Below, in pieces: positions 25,504-37,571 of a DNA stretch of 64,000 nucleotides; position 1 is the stretch's first letter; the number at the start of each line of letters is the position of its first letter. The stretch comes from Nemopilema nomurai (taxonomy: Eukaryota > Cnidaria > Scyphozoa > Rhizostomeae > Rhizostomatidae). The position numbers and the translations under genes were made by a program. Below the pieces are notes generated by a model. The model saw nothing but the letters and a program-made list of their open reading frames with translations, was not told the origin of the DNA and ran no database searches. The DNA lies in NCBI GenBank assembly GCA_003864495.1, contig ML133388.1, forward strand, positions 1,798,738 through 1,862,737. Direction: 5' to 3'.

Positions 25504-27649
25504 GCTCCGACGCAGGTTGGAAAGTGGAGGGGCCAAGAGAGATTTTAACAATCACAACTAGAGATGTTTGAAAAATCTCTATTTTTTGCAAGAAAGTGAG
25601 GGAGCCATGGCCCCCCGGCCCCCTTCGCCGGAAGCTCTGTAAAAATGGATGAACAGGGGGCACAGGGGGCACGGTGCCCAGTTTACATCATTTTAGGAGA
25701 ATTACCCCTTTGCAGTACACGAAGGTGCCCCATCCAATGCCTACATGTGCCATTTTTAAGAAATTCTTCCCGCGTCCTTGCGAAAATCTATATTTTCTGT
25801 CTACCCGGGTACTTTAGGTCTTATAGTATTCTGTAGTTATTTCAAGAGGGTCATAATGCAAAAAGTGTTTGGCACATGTTTTAAGGGTAGAGGGTTTTGC
25901 CCGGTAGAATTTGTCATCGATCTTGTCTAGTGATCAGTCGGAAGAGGCGCAGTCACGCTCAGTTATAGCCACGTCATTGTAATTCGCTATGCAGCTCACA
26001 ATTCGGTGTGTCACCGTTTTCATAGATGCTGTGTTCATTCAGTTTGGTAACAAGGCACTAGAATAAAGCGAGAATACCAAATGCTTTCATGATGTACTGA
26101 TAGCTAAAAATAATTGCTCCCCTTCGTAGTTAACCCCAAAAAAGCCAGAGAAATGAGAGGGGTAATGGAAAAAGGACAGCAAATCAAAGTGAGAATACAG
26201 TATCGGGTTTTTGCATAATCGAGGACTTTTCATTTTCAATATAGAGGTCCTAATTTATAACTGGGAATAAACCTGGCTACGACAGTTTAAAGCTACTCGA
26301 TTAATCTGTGTATCCTCTAAAATTGCACAAGTGTTCTGTGTTCAAGGAATCGGTTCCTAAATTTTGACGATTCATTTTTGCAGCTGTCTGTTGGTAGATG
26401 CTTAGATCCGAATCAAAGTAGAGAAAAAGTAACGAAAATTTGAAATTACTCTTCTAGATATATCTTTAGCATGAAATTAGAGCAGACACTGTTGACTTTC
26501 CATTTGCTGATATTTTTCTTGAAAATTGCCGTTTTAGTCAAGCACCGTATAAAGGCCATTTAGAATCCAGCGGAATATGGGGTAGCTGTTATCGGTCAAT
26601 GTTACTCTTATCAGATTCGGTTACAAATGTCTTTTGTTTAACATGATAGCAATCAATCACTCTCTATATTACACCAGATGTGGAACTGATATCTTGATAT
26701 CATATCTTGCGATAAAATAATGTAGAGCCTCATGGGAAGGCCAGTAATTTTCTTTCACAGGCCCTTTGATTAAAATGTCGATGCAACTACTGTGAAGGAG
26801 GGGGGGGAGGGGGCAAGAAGATTGTATTTTTCTCTTTTAGTGGCGGACGGAAAAAATCTATTAGGGAGTTTCTCGATGCTTATCTATCTTGATCTAAAAA
26901 TTTATATAGATCATGCTTATCTCGCGTGCCCCTAACAGCCCCCACCCTCCTGCCCCAAAGCAAAAAATAAAATTACCGCATAAGAAAGTGCCCCTTTATA
27001 TAACTGACTATCTTGAAGTTAAAGCAAGTTTTGTTGAACAGATAAAATTGGTTGTACAAAACGCTCCACTAAGGTGGAAGAAGTAGTCGCTTATGATTCG
27101 CGGAGGGAAAATGCGATTCACTGCGAGGCTTTTAACTAACAGAAACAAAACAATTTCTGCCAGAGTAATAACTTTGTTTGAACAATTGTAGATTGTTTTT
27201 GGGTTATGATTTAAACATAATGGAGGTAAAGAAGACTAAATTTGAGAACAATAGGCATCATGAAATTTCGCCTTGGAATGTTTTTACGATTGTCGCTAAC
27301 AATGTGCTCGCATTATTGCACAGAGCTTATATACAATCTCATAAAAGGATGTTCTGGGATTTATGCTGCAAGTAAAATAGCGTCCTGCGAAGATAAAGAT
27401 TTCTACTCAGGAACATAATAATTTAGATAATGTTTACATGCATGAGTAACTTCATATGTAATCTGGGAATGTTTTGCCATTGGTTCAAGTTATTCACGCG
27501 GCGGGAGAAAGTGGAGAGAGTTAGTGGAGCTCCGGTCGCATGAAACTGTTTACGGGAGCTCGATTCTTGATGCTAGGTGTTATTACTACCAGCTTGAGTT
27601 ATGAGCAATAAATGTCCTAGATATTACCGTTGGGGCTAAACAAACAAAG

Positions 27650-28873
27650 ATGAATTTTGTAGCTGCCGACACGTCAATTATCGCAGACTTGAACGCAAAC
27701 AATAATTTACTGCACAATTTGCGAAGGAGTCCATCTCTTGTGTCTTACAGGTCCCAGGACGAAGGGAAGGCCACCAGGCACAAATGGTCAAACCCGAATA
27801 GCAGGGCGTCGTCAACAGAGGAACGCAGGAATCCTCAGGAAGGCGAGCGGTCGTCAAATAAGTTGAGACCGGAGACTTCGATAAGGCAGCGGACATCCTC
27901 GGACGATAACCGCAGAGTTATTGGACAACTTCTAGGCCCAGGACGGGGCTTTGACCACCTAATTGCTGGGATAATGGGCGAAGGATTCACTAAAGATGAT
28001 GTCGATATGGCGAAAATGCAAACGGACTCGCCTAGTGGACCACAGAACCGTGTTATTTTCAATATATCTGGAAAACATTATGAAACTTATGACGCGACTT
28101 TGGATAAATTTCCTGACAGCCTGCTCGCGTTGCCACATCGAAATGTTTTCTATGATCCTTTGAACAAGGAGTACTTTTTCGACCGAAATCGTAAAGCCTT
28201 CAGTGCAATTTTGACTTATTGTCAGACCGGTGTGTTAATAAAACCCCCGACGTTAGATGATAGAATTTTCTCAGCCGAGTTGCGTTTCTTTGGATTTGAA
28301 GATGAATCCGATATGCATGTCGTTCCCGGTCCAGAACAGCCGCAGAGATTACTTCCTGAAAACAAACACCAGCGAAAAATATGGGAGCTCTTTGAGTACC
28401 CGGACACATCAAGTTACGCTCGGGTTGTTGCTATTTTCTCCGTTTTTGTTATTATATTGTCAATTACCATGTTTTGCGTGGAAACTCTGCCCAATTTTAA
28501 GGAAGCCCACTATGAAATAAACAAAGATGCCAACGGGACCATCACCTCTAAAACCGACAAGGGGGAACGGTTAAAACAAGAATATGCAACAATATTCAAT
28601 GGAGTTGAAATGTTTTGTATTGTATGGTTTACACTGGAATATTGTGTCCGGCTGTTCAGCTGCCCCCGGAAATTTAAATTTTTATACCAGCCATTAAATC
28701 TGATTGATTTGGTGGCCATAATGCCGTTTTATATAACATTGGCGTTGAATTCAGTTGACACAAATGTTGGGAGCCTATCAATCCTAAGGATACTACGACT
28801 TGTCAGAGTTTTCAGAATTTTCAAACTGTCGAGGTACAGCAGAGGCCTAAAGATTTTAGGATACACTTTCAAG
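27650..28873 (+). CDS. Kv exon 1: N-terminus, T1, S1-S4
   Basis: The exon encodes 408 codons ending in the S4-S5 linker (ILGYTFK) and is followed by GTGAGT. The frame continues 82 codons into the intron before a TAA at 29120-29122, so a transcript retaining the intron would encode a 490-aa subunit with T1 and S1-S4 but no pore. Confidence 0.95.
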
Positions 28874-31800
28874 GTGAGTGTAAACCTTGAATTCAGCTCT
28901 TATAATGTTTTAAACATCGCTTTTATCCAGATTTTAGCAACAGGCCCGTGGACCCCTTCGTGTTATGCCCACAAGTCTCTGAACAAACAATTATGTACGG
29001 GAATTTCCTTCCATTCAAATAATGCAAATCGCCCGGCAGTTTTGTGTTTCGCTTGCCGTTTATTGATGCATTTTCTTGAATACAGGGGGAGACCATTTGT
29101 TGTCTGTTTTTTTGTCAAGTAATAATTGCGACGGCCGTCCCTGAAAATCTATTATTGTAAACAAACAAAAAGCTAGCGAGTCAACATACAAAATCGTTTT
29201 CAATCGAGGGGTAAATACTTCGGCGAAAAGTTTAACCGATTGCTTTTTTGCTTGTTTTTCAAAGAAGGCAGAGACCTCCTGGTGGCAAGACCCATTTAAA
29301 TATTAAACAAATAAATTATCTGTTACTTCCAGTAAGCTGTAAGTAATGCCCACTGAATTGCAAATCAGCTTGATATTAGACTCAAAAATAGTCCAAACAT
29401 CTATAAGAAGGAAGTAAATCAAATCATTATTAATTATTCATAATTTTTCAAAGCCTTGGAATTCCTGCAGGTGGTTGCTAAAACTTCTATTCTAGGAAAT
29501 GGATATTAGCCAAATAGGAAGTGTTGTCATGTGCCCCTAGGAATTTTGTTTTCAATTAGACATCTTTCCATCATTTTGTGGTTGACCTAAGAGGACAATT
29601 AATTAGTTAACATCCTGATTGGTTTGGCTTGCTGGGTACACTTTTGTCCTTAGTAATCCTCTCATGCATACCAAAAAATTTTTTTCTGCCACAACAGTTT
29701 ACATATACAGAAACATGGGCCCAAGATCCCCCAAAAATATTTACCAATTCTTTTCCAAAGTAGTAATAATCTATGCTGAATTGATTTTCAACTTCAGGGC
29801 CCTACCAGTTGGCATGTTCTCATTTGCAAATGCTCCCCTCTCCCAGGTGACATTTAGCATCTTGAAAAGTCATTTTTTCACAAATTATCAAAATTTCTTA
29901 CAAATGAAACTGGATCTTATTGACCTAGTACTGAATGGTCTCTGCCCACTCATAGAGAAACAAATACTAATTTTTTCAACAATTGAGTGATTGTAGGAAA
30001 TACCTACCATCCTTTTCACATCCCTTAATCACTCACTCCACCTTTTCAATGCAATTATGGTTTCCCTTTTCAATGCAATTATGGTTTCCCTTCCAATACA
30101 TATCTGATGGTACTATCTGTCACACCTCATACATTGTAATTGTTCTATTGATCATTGATGTGGTTTCATTTTAGTAATGTATCACCATCTTTGGTACCTA
30201 CTCAAGAATCCCTCCTTAGAGAAATTTTCATTTTCTGCTCTATCTCCCACTTCTTTCCATTTTACTTTATTAGCTGTCCTTCCTCAAATAACAACTCTAG
30301 CTGTACATTTGCCAGTTAGCCTTGTTTGGGTAAGTGAAAATGGGTTATAAAACTTTACAATTGAGATCTCTCTGTCAGCTCAGAACTGCAGTGAAACTAG
30401 AGAAATATTGATGGAATAAAATCAGCTGATTTTTAAACCAAGGGAGAAGTTATTGATTAGCCCTCTTCCCCCCTTTTTGCATCAGCAATCATCCATTACT
30501 AAAAGTTAGGTAATAAGATTAAGTGAAATACAACTTGCGATAAATATGAAAAGCAATGTTGAAACCTGTGGCAGAATTCATTTTATGTCACATTAAAATG
30601 AAGAAACGAATCATATATTTCTCCTTGTTGATGCAAGCATCGTAATAGAGTATTTGTAGAAGTCCTTGTTTTTGGGAATCTTATACAAAACTTCAATATT
30701 ACAAGAGCATCAGAGCCTTGGGCTTTTTCTTTCTCATGTCTCAATGCTGTTGAAGTATTCCATGCTTCACTACTATATTCCCCACACGCTCTTGACAATA
30801 AAGTCATAATCATCATCATCACTATTACCCTTTCTGTTATATCTGCTACTGATGTGACTTAGGGTTGCTATGATAATCTGCATGACTGAGTTGTCTTCTA
30901 AACTGATCAGGGGTATCTGAACTAGCTAAAGCAGCATCCCCCTGGCCACCCCGGGTCACCCTAGCATGTTTTCTTTTCAACTGGTTATGTCTAGGCATAT
31001 CTGCCAGGGGGTAGGACTTGAAGGAAGTACATGATAATACTACAAAATCAAAGCTTATGAAAGAAATTGATGAAGCATGCGAATTGATCTACAATTTCAT
31101 GTATGATACACCTCATTTGATTATTCACCACTTCATAGTCGAAGTAGACCTAGGGCTGCGTGTTGTTTTTGTCGCTCTCTCCCTCTTTACAGCATTACCA
31201 ATTTCTAAGACAGCGATGCCTTTGTCTGATTGAGGACTTGCATCTGCGAGATTCAGTAACCTAGCTTAGCCAAAATCCATCCTATTCCAGATGACCTTAT
31301 AATAAGTCGACAACCGGCATTTTGGAACAAACCGCTCGTTTCGAAATACTTCTTTGAATTTCACAGCTTGGTGCAAAATCTAATATGCTAAATACGACTT
31401 ATATGCAATTGATTCTTTTTGTTATTGGTGTTGTTTGTAAGGCAGACGTCGTGAACCCAATTATCCGCATTTTCTTGGCAGGCAAATGTCAGCCACCTAA
31501 TTAATTTTGCCGTGTGTAAGCTAATTAGCAAGAGAATCTTCGGCTTTAAAGGGGTGTAAGGATAAAATTGATGTAATGCTTTTTGCCTTGTCTGAAACCA
31601 GATGAAATCGATAACGCCACTTCATGCTGGGAATCGAAATTTCACAATTAGGCCTATTGCTTATTCTAAGATGCAGACATAATCACGACATCCTCTCGTC
31701 TCGTAGCAATCCAGCCTCTTTTGCACGCTCCGCACTTTGTTCCAACCGTAAGACAAGCGTTTACAAAGTTTATCAAGCTTCGGCATCTCGAGGCAGTAAC

Positions 31801-34800
31801 TCCTTGTCTATTATTGCTTTACCCCCTCCTTTGCATCTTCCTCATCTTTCAGCTGCTATTGTTTGGCTTTCGCAATGCTATTCATGCAATTGCTTTCTCA
31901 TATTCTCTACGTTTTAGAGCCAAACCCATATTCTCGACCTTCAAGATGGCCTACATAACGCCCCGCTTTTTTCTGATCTCGCTGGAAATGATAACGCCAG
32001 CTTGTCTCAATTAGTAGAAATTTCCTTTACGAGTTATGATCGCTTTTCATTTGCTTCTTTTTTTCCTTGCTAGTACGCTATTTCCACTGTATTCAATAGT
32101 CTTTGACTGGCTCATAATTTCTAAACGGATTTGAATATAATCTCTAGGGTGGACTTTCGTTCCAGCTTTCGTTAGTGTCCTTACAATCTCTCTTCTCTAT
32201 TTCCCCAGAAAGCGTAACGACAATCTCATTTAAATTAATATGTTCTGACAGAAAAATGCAGAACAAGCGCTATGTGGGTATCTTATTTATGAACAGCCTG
32301 ATGCTTTGTCCAAACCTCTTTGTATTCTTAAAGATCATATTCTCGTTAAGCGATGCTCTTTTACAATTTAAAAGAACATCCAGTAGCAAAGACGTTCAGT
32401 CCTTGACATCTACCATTGTCTACCCCATACCCCCTAATATAATGTTTAAACAAGTCACACGAAAAAGCCTTTTCCACTACGATTCGTCAGATTGAAGGAG
32501 CAGAACATTGTCTTAGGTCGATTTGGGAGACGATCGAACTGGATTTTGGCAGATTTGTTAAAAGCTTCCCCAGAACTAATTGAGAAAATTACCACCTGAT
32601 TTTCCAGCTGCAAACCGTCACAACTCCCAAATGTGAAATTTTGAAACCTTTCCATAAATCTGTCCATCAATTAATTTCGCACTTTGCACCTACAACATAA
32701 CCCCCACAGAAAATAAATAGCACCTTAAATAGAGAAGGAGTTTTAATTGCAGACCTGGGTATGCTTAAGAAAGTTCTTTTAAAACTAATTTGATTTTAAG
32801 GTGTCGCAGTTTGTTCATTTGTCAAAGACTTTCAGCCTATCCATTCAATATTCCATCTCACTTCCCATGTTTCGTGCGACTGTTTTTATTAGTTGTCATG
32901 GCAGCCAATTATATTTGATTGCCCTGTGGAGATTGTTCTCAAAAATGACGTGACCTGCCTGGCCTTTTGAGGCCAATGGAAAAACCACTTGTGTTTAGGT
33001 AAACACGATCAAGATTTGTTCCACTTGGTTGTAAGGTGTTTCAGCCAGTTGACAAGTGGCTTCCAAGGGACGATTAGGTAGGGGTGAATTCAATTCCTTG
33101 CACAGGGGGAGGGACATGGCGCAGTTGTGTTTCAGGCAGTTGCAATTTCCAGAGAAAGAAAACAGCTCTAGACATTTATGTAAGACCAAGTTTACACTGC
33201 TGCAGATAAAAGTTGAACGGATTGCCACGTTTGCACTAGGTTTTTCACAGGTCCGAATCGCCTTGGGTTCTTTTTGCTAGGCGGATCAATAGTGGTAGGG
33301 CTTACCCTATCAGTGGTGTAAACGAAAGGCCAATCCGTTTCGCTCTTGATGTGGATCAAAACATGATCCGTGGTGTGTAAACAGGGCCTAAAATTTTTCA
33401 AGTAGCAGAACAGTTATTATTCGAGAAATTTTTACCAACAGAGACAAACTCTTACCATAACTTTCTATTAAGAGAGCCTTTCTATTAAGAGAGCCTTTCT
33501 ATTAAGAGAGATTTTAGAGAACCTCAAAGTGAGTATCATTTTAATTTTGTATACATTCTAGTTGGCCAACGCAAGCAGCAATTTCTCTCTAGTTTATCAT
33601 AAAGGCTCCTCCGCAACAAGGTGGAAAGCGTAAACTGAAATTATTTGCAGGGAGGCGATAGTTGCAATAGAAGGCAATTTCACGTATCTGCTAAGGCCCT
33701 TTACTTGTACCACTGGACTCGCATCGTAAAGGCCTCGTTTTGGACCGAAATTTCCTCCAATCAGTTTTTACGAATAACATTGATCTTTCGAATCCAACAC
33801 TCTTTATCGGATTCGTTGCGGTAAATTGCGGTTAATTGCAGTTAATAGTGTTAGGATTGTAGGGTTCACTAGACCGCGAAAAACCTACTCTATTGAACAT
33901 TTACAGTTCTTATAAGGCCCCTATCATTACTATACACCACGCTGTATCTTTCTGCACCCATAAAAGGCTTTGCAATATTGTTTGTTACCTCAATGCTGGA
34001 AAAAGCATCCCTGCTCACTTGCTAAATGGCTTTAAAAGATTCTTGATAGGCATGCATGTTTTTACGTGAACTGCCTATCGCTGAAGACTTCCGCAAAGTA
34101 TCGTGCCATTATCACAAAAGGTATTCAATAAACCCCCGTGGGAGCAATTGCATGGTTGTTAAGTTGCATGATGTTTCTTGGCAGGCCATTCGCTGCAAAA
34201 TAACAGCAATCCGCACTAAAGCATGGCACTTTTATTTCAGTGAATGGACTACCGCCCCCATTCCCCCAACCCCAGTACCTTGCGGAAAGCTACCCCTGGG
34301 GCGGGCAATTTTTACGATACCGACACAATATTGTTCATCACAAATTTCAGATATGGGCGTTAAGGTATTTTAATCAAATTTATCGGATCTCACATAATCC
34401 TAAATATCACATGGTCTCATTGAAAATAACCCAGCTTATTAGCAGTTTCTCGTTTCCTGTTCAACTCAATCCATTCCGTTGATGAAAACGAGGATTATTT
34501 TTTCATAATCCATCTGTATTGCATGTCAGTCATATCCCTGTATGTTTTTCATAAAACGTCATTTATCCATTTATTGAAAAGGAAATTTAACGTGGCCTCG
34601 TTTTTAATACGTGCTTGAAGCTGTAATTGGTAAAGACCAGCCCTTTGTATTAAGGATGTTTTCGTATTTGTGGCTTAGTGCTTTCAAAATGCTATTATTA
34701 ATATTGTATCGTCTTTATTAATAGACAGTGCTCTGATATTAAAATATTGATTTAGATAGACATGCGTGACCACATGAATGTTTTCATGTTGGCATGGCAA

Positions 34801-37571
34801 CATTTGTTACATGATTTGGTTACTTTATCGATTATTTTGCAATGAATGCCGCCTTTAAATAGATTCTATAAAACAATTCAATTGCAGTTCAATGTAAAGC
34901 TTTTTCCTCGGGGCTAAAAACAGTGATTTGGTGGTCGTTTTTAATCAGTGTCGTATACCCTACCAGATAGTCTCCCAGATAGTCTCCCAAAATACTAAGA
35001 ATCCTAGAAGAAGAAGCGGAAGAGAGAGTCTATTATTTTCCATAAAATAAGTCTGGTACTCAGGGTAAAGAATTGGAAAAGGCACTCTGTAAAAGGTTGC
35101 AGCCGTAGATGGGATCAAGAGGTTCTAGCGACTCTCAAAGTTTCTGAAATTTTCCTACCAAATCATTATTTCGCCAATCTTTTCAGTTAATGCTATTTGC
35201 TTTGTGGGGCTGAATATCGCAAATTTGCGCCAAAAAAGGGGGGGAGATGAGGGTAGTGAACTCCCATTTGCGTTCATGGCTGTGACCACGCCCTCCTAGT
35301 TTGCCATCTCAGTTGTTTACACTATTTCGTAGAGGGTCTGCACCCCTCCCCCTGTCTTATTCTTGTAAGCAGCAGATTGTGTGTAACCAAAGAATGGTGT
35401 TGTGACAAGGCAGTCCTTTACTCTGTCAATGAAGTCAAGCTGTGCTCGATATTGAAACTGCAAGGCATACATGAATTGCAATTACAAAACTAAAGAAATC
35501 ATTCTACTTTTTACCAAAACATGCATTAGAAGTAAAGTATTGTTAATGAGGTGAAGATGGTCTAAATGTTCTTAATCAAGGCCTTGCCATTTATTCACGT
35601 GCTACTATTTTGCAGGCGAGTTTGCAAGAACTTGGGCTGCTGGCTTTCTTCCTGCTGGTTGGAATCGTCCTGTTTTCGTCTGCTGCTTACTATTGCGAGG
35701 AGAGCGTCAAAGACACCAAATTCAAAAGCATCCCTCATACGTTTTGGTGGGCTATTGTTACTATGACAACAGTCGGGTATGGTGATATGGCTCCGGAGAC
35801 ACTAGGTAAGTCTGTGGTAGACTTCTTTGCAGTTTTATAACCACATGATTTTGTGTAAAAGAAACCAAATAGTAATCGTCATAAGGAAAGATTTTTAACA
35901 CATGCTTTACTCGTGTTTTCTTAAGTTTGGTTCACTTGGGTACATAAAAGGAACATGCGTATTTATTTCAACTTAATCTTTCTCCGTTCACAAGACAAAA
36001 CACCATCGGGCAATAAACGAAAAGTTAATCAGTTTAAATTCAGCCAAGTTAAAGATAGAGGCGAAGCAGTCTTTGAAGAAAGCATGAACCTACTTTTTGT
36101 TTGAGTCAATTGTCCTTTTTTAATTCTTACCGTGGCTGGCGCTCAACGGATTAAGGAAAAATTCTTTCACTGAATTCCTTGTGAATCCTCAGTAGCAAAA
36201 TGCTAACATACACCATGTTATATAATAAAAACGAAAACTAAGCTATAAATATTTAGCGCTTTTTGTTGCAAAAAGAAATAGAAGTGCAACGAGGCCTGGA
36301 TATATAATCGCAGGCATATCTCTAGGGCATTAATTGATGCTTGGAGCGGCGTTTACGTTGAAGCCGCACCAGTCGGATATCTTTAAGAGGATTCGCCAAT
36401 ACATGCCTGCCTCTCGGTTTATTTAACTCTTTGTCGATTGGGATCTGATCTTTTTAAAGACGCATTCCTCAAGCCAAAAAGCCTTGTTCTGTGCCCTCGC
36501 TCATGTCCTATTGAGATGGCACATTTACGAATCCCACGATGCAGTTTTGTAAACAAATGGATGCCGCTGTTGGGTTTTGCATGTACTTGTTTATTTGCTC
36601 TGTTTTCAGCAGAAAAGTCAGGGTTGCATGTTTTCCAAACATTCTTTGTGTTTATGTAGTTATCAATAAGACAGTTTTGCTGTTTTGCCAGTTTTTTATT
36701 TGGACTTAGTGTTTTATAACAGCTTGTCCTTTAAGAACATTAATTGTTCAAGTAAACGATGCAAGCATGCTTCATGTACTTATTTATGTGAACAAACGTT
36801 TCTTGGTACAAAACTTCACAATAGCAAGAAGCAGTGTTATCATGATCTTTTCACATCGAGTGATTCGCATTGTTTACTAAATAGACAACAGTTATAAAGA
36901 TCAACGAACATCGGTTATAATGAACAGCGAACAAAGTATATTATTATGAGATAACCTTTTATTATAATTACGATGGATATTCCAAGAAAGCTTTTCATCC
37001 ATCTACATGTCGAGAGTGTTTTATCAGTTTTTCATTTCCTTGTTTCGATTGAAGGCCAAAATTTGAATCAAATACTTGAACTTTCTTGACCATTTCCTAC
37101 TCTGCAAAAATTTTTGATGACATTTACTACTGCAACTTTACAGACGAATGCTTGCACTATATCATCAGCATTAAGTTGGTATTAAACTGAAATGTCGTAT
37201 TGTTGTATTAATGCATGCTACTTAAGTTCAATGCACTTAATCGACTTTTGATTTCCGTAGGTGGCAAACTCGTTGGCTCATTTTGCGTTTTGCTGGGTGT
37301 TCTGGCGATTGCTTTTCCAGTACCGGTCATCGTGAACAACTTCACCTACTACTACACCTTGGAGCAAAGCTGCCCAGAACCACTGGATGACGATTACACT
37401 TGTGCTCCACTGGGGGACATCAAGCGGAGTCCGGCTGGAAGCATCGAGGAATCTCGGTTGCCGCTTATTGTTATCGACAAAGTGAACGGAAAGACGTCAG
37501 GCCGGACCTCGGAGGTCAACTCTAATGACGAAAAATTGTCTTTGAATCCACAGGTGGAGTCAAACGTGTGA
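27650..37571 (+). CDS. Shaker-type (Kv1-like) voltage-gated potassium channel, 3 exons
   Basis: Alpha subunit of a tetrameric plasma-membrane K+ channel, 574 aa. Exons are 27650-28873, 35616-35805 and 37261-37571, with GTGAGT and GTAAGT donors. Visible domains: a 133-residue N-terminal region; T1 tetramerisation domain about 134-222 ([16 protein letters not shown]), without the Zn-binding Cys pair of Kv2-4; S1 256-278; S2 with the Phe/Glu/Arg charge-transfer pattern ([11 protein letters not shown]); S3 with Asp ([10 protein letters not shown]); S4 with R380, R383, R386, R389 and K392; S5 409-437; selectivity filter TVGYGD 460-465; S6 with PVP 491-493. The C-terminus ESNV is a class I PDZ ligand. 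Asn295 in the S1-S2 loop is an NGT glycosylation sequon. The ATG at 27650 opens the only long frame joined to T1. Family identity is certain; one-to-one orthology to a named Kv1 gene is not claimed. Confidence 0.95.
30042..30089. repeat. 24-bp direct duplication
   Basis: The unit CTTTTCAATGCAATTATGGT plus TTCC occurs twice in tandem without a mismatch. Confidence 0.85.
33182..33391. mobile_element. Possible short MITE-like element
   Basis: The left end (AAGACCAAGTTTACAC) and the reverse complement of the right end (TAGGCCCTGTTTACAC) share GTTTACAC and a few flanking bases about 210 bp apart. An inner inverted pair, AACGGATTGCC and GGCCAATCCGTT, supports a decayed palindromic element. The boundaries are uncertain. 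Confidence 0.4.
33461..33511. repeat. 17-bp tandem triplication
   Basis: CTTTCTATTAAGAGAGC is repeated three times, with a change only at the last base of the third copy. Confidence 0.85.
35616..35805 (+). CDS. Kv exon 2: S5 and selectivity filter
   Basis: The acceptor TTTTGCAG ends at 35615. The exon runs [12 protein letters not shown] to [10 protein letters not shown] and ends in phase 1 at a GTAAGT donor. It supplies S5, the turret and the filter (residues 409-471). Confidence 0.95.
35806..37260 (+). other. Kv intron 2
   Basis: The intron lies between the selectivity filter and S6 (GTAAGT to TTCCGTAG) and has no recognisable content other than AT-rich sequence. Confidence 0.6.
37261..37571 (+). 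CDS. Kv exon 3: S6 and C-terminal tail
   Basis: [20 protein letters not shown] followed by PVIVNNF gives S6 with the PVP gate. The roughly 70-residue tail is hydrophilic and ends in ESNV-stop at 37569-37571, a class I PDZ-binding sequence. Confidence 0.95.

Larger units (their letters stand above)
8737..27649. other. 18.9-kb region without a recognised gene
   Basis: Between the golgin stop and the Kv start codon I see no exon set that fits a known family on either strand. The region holds a MITE (9146-9547), a small hairpin (14550-14583), TTATTG-type low complexity (about 21095-21300), poly-G tracts, and the weak coding candidates listed separately. It may contain untranslated exons and regulatory DNA of the Kv gene. 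Confidence 0.5.
28874..35615 (+). other. Kv intron 1
   Basis: This 6.7-kb intron runs from GTGAGT to TTTTGCAG. It contains a 24-bp direct duplication (30042-30089), an imperfect inverted-end repeat (33182-33391), a 17-bp triplication (33461-33511) and a CATCAT-tailed segment at about 30780-30830 that resembles the 3' end of a retrotransposon. I see no gene in it. Confidence 0.6.
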
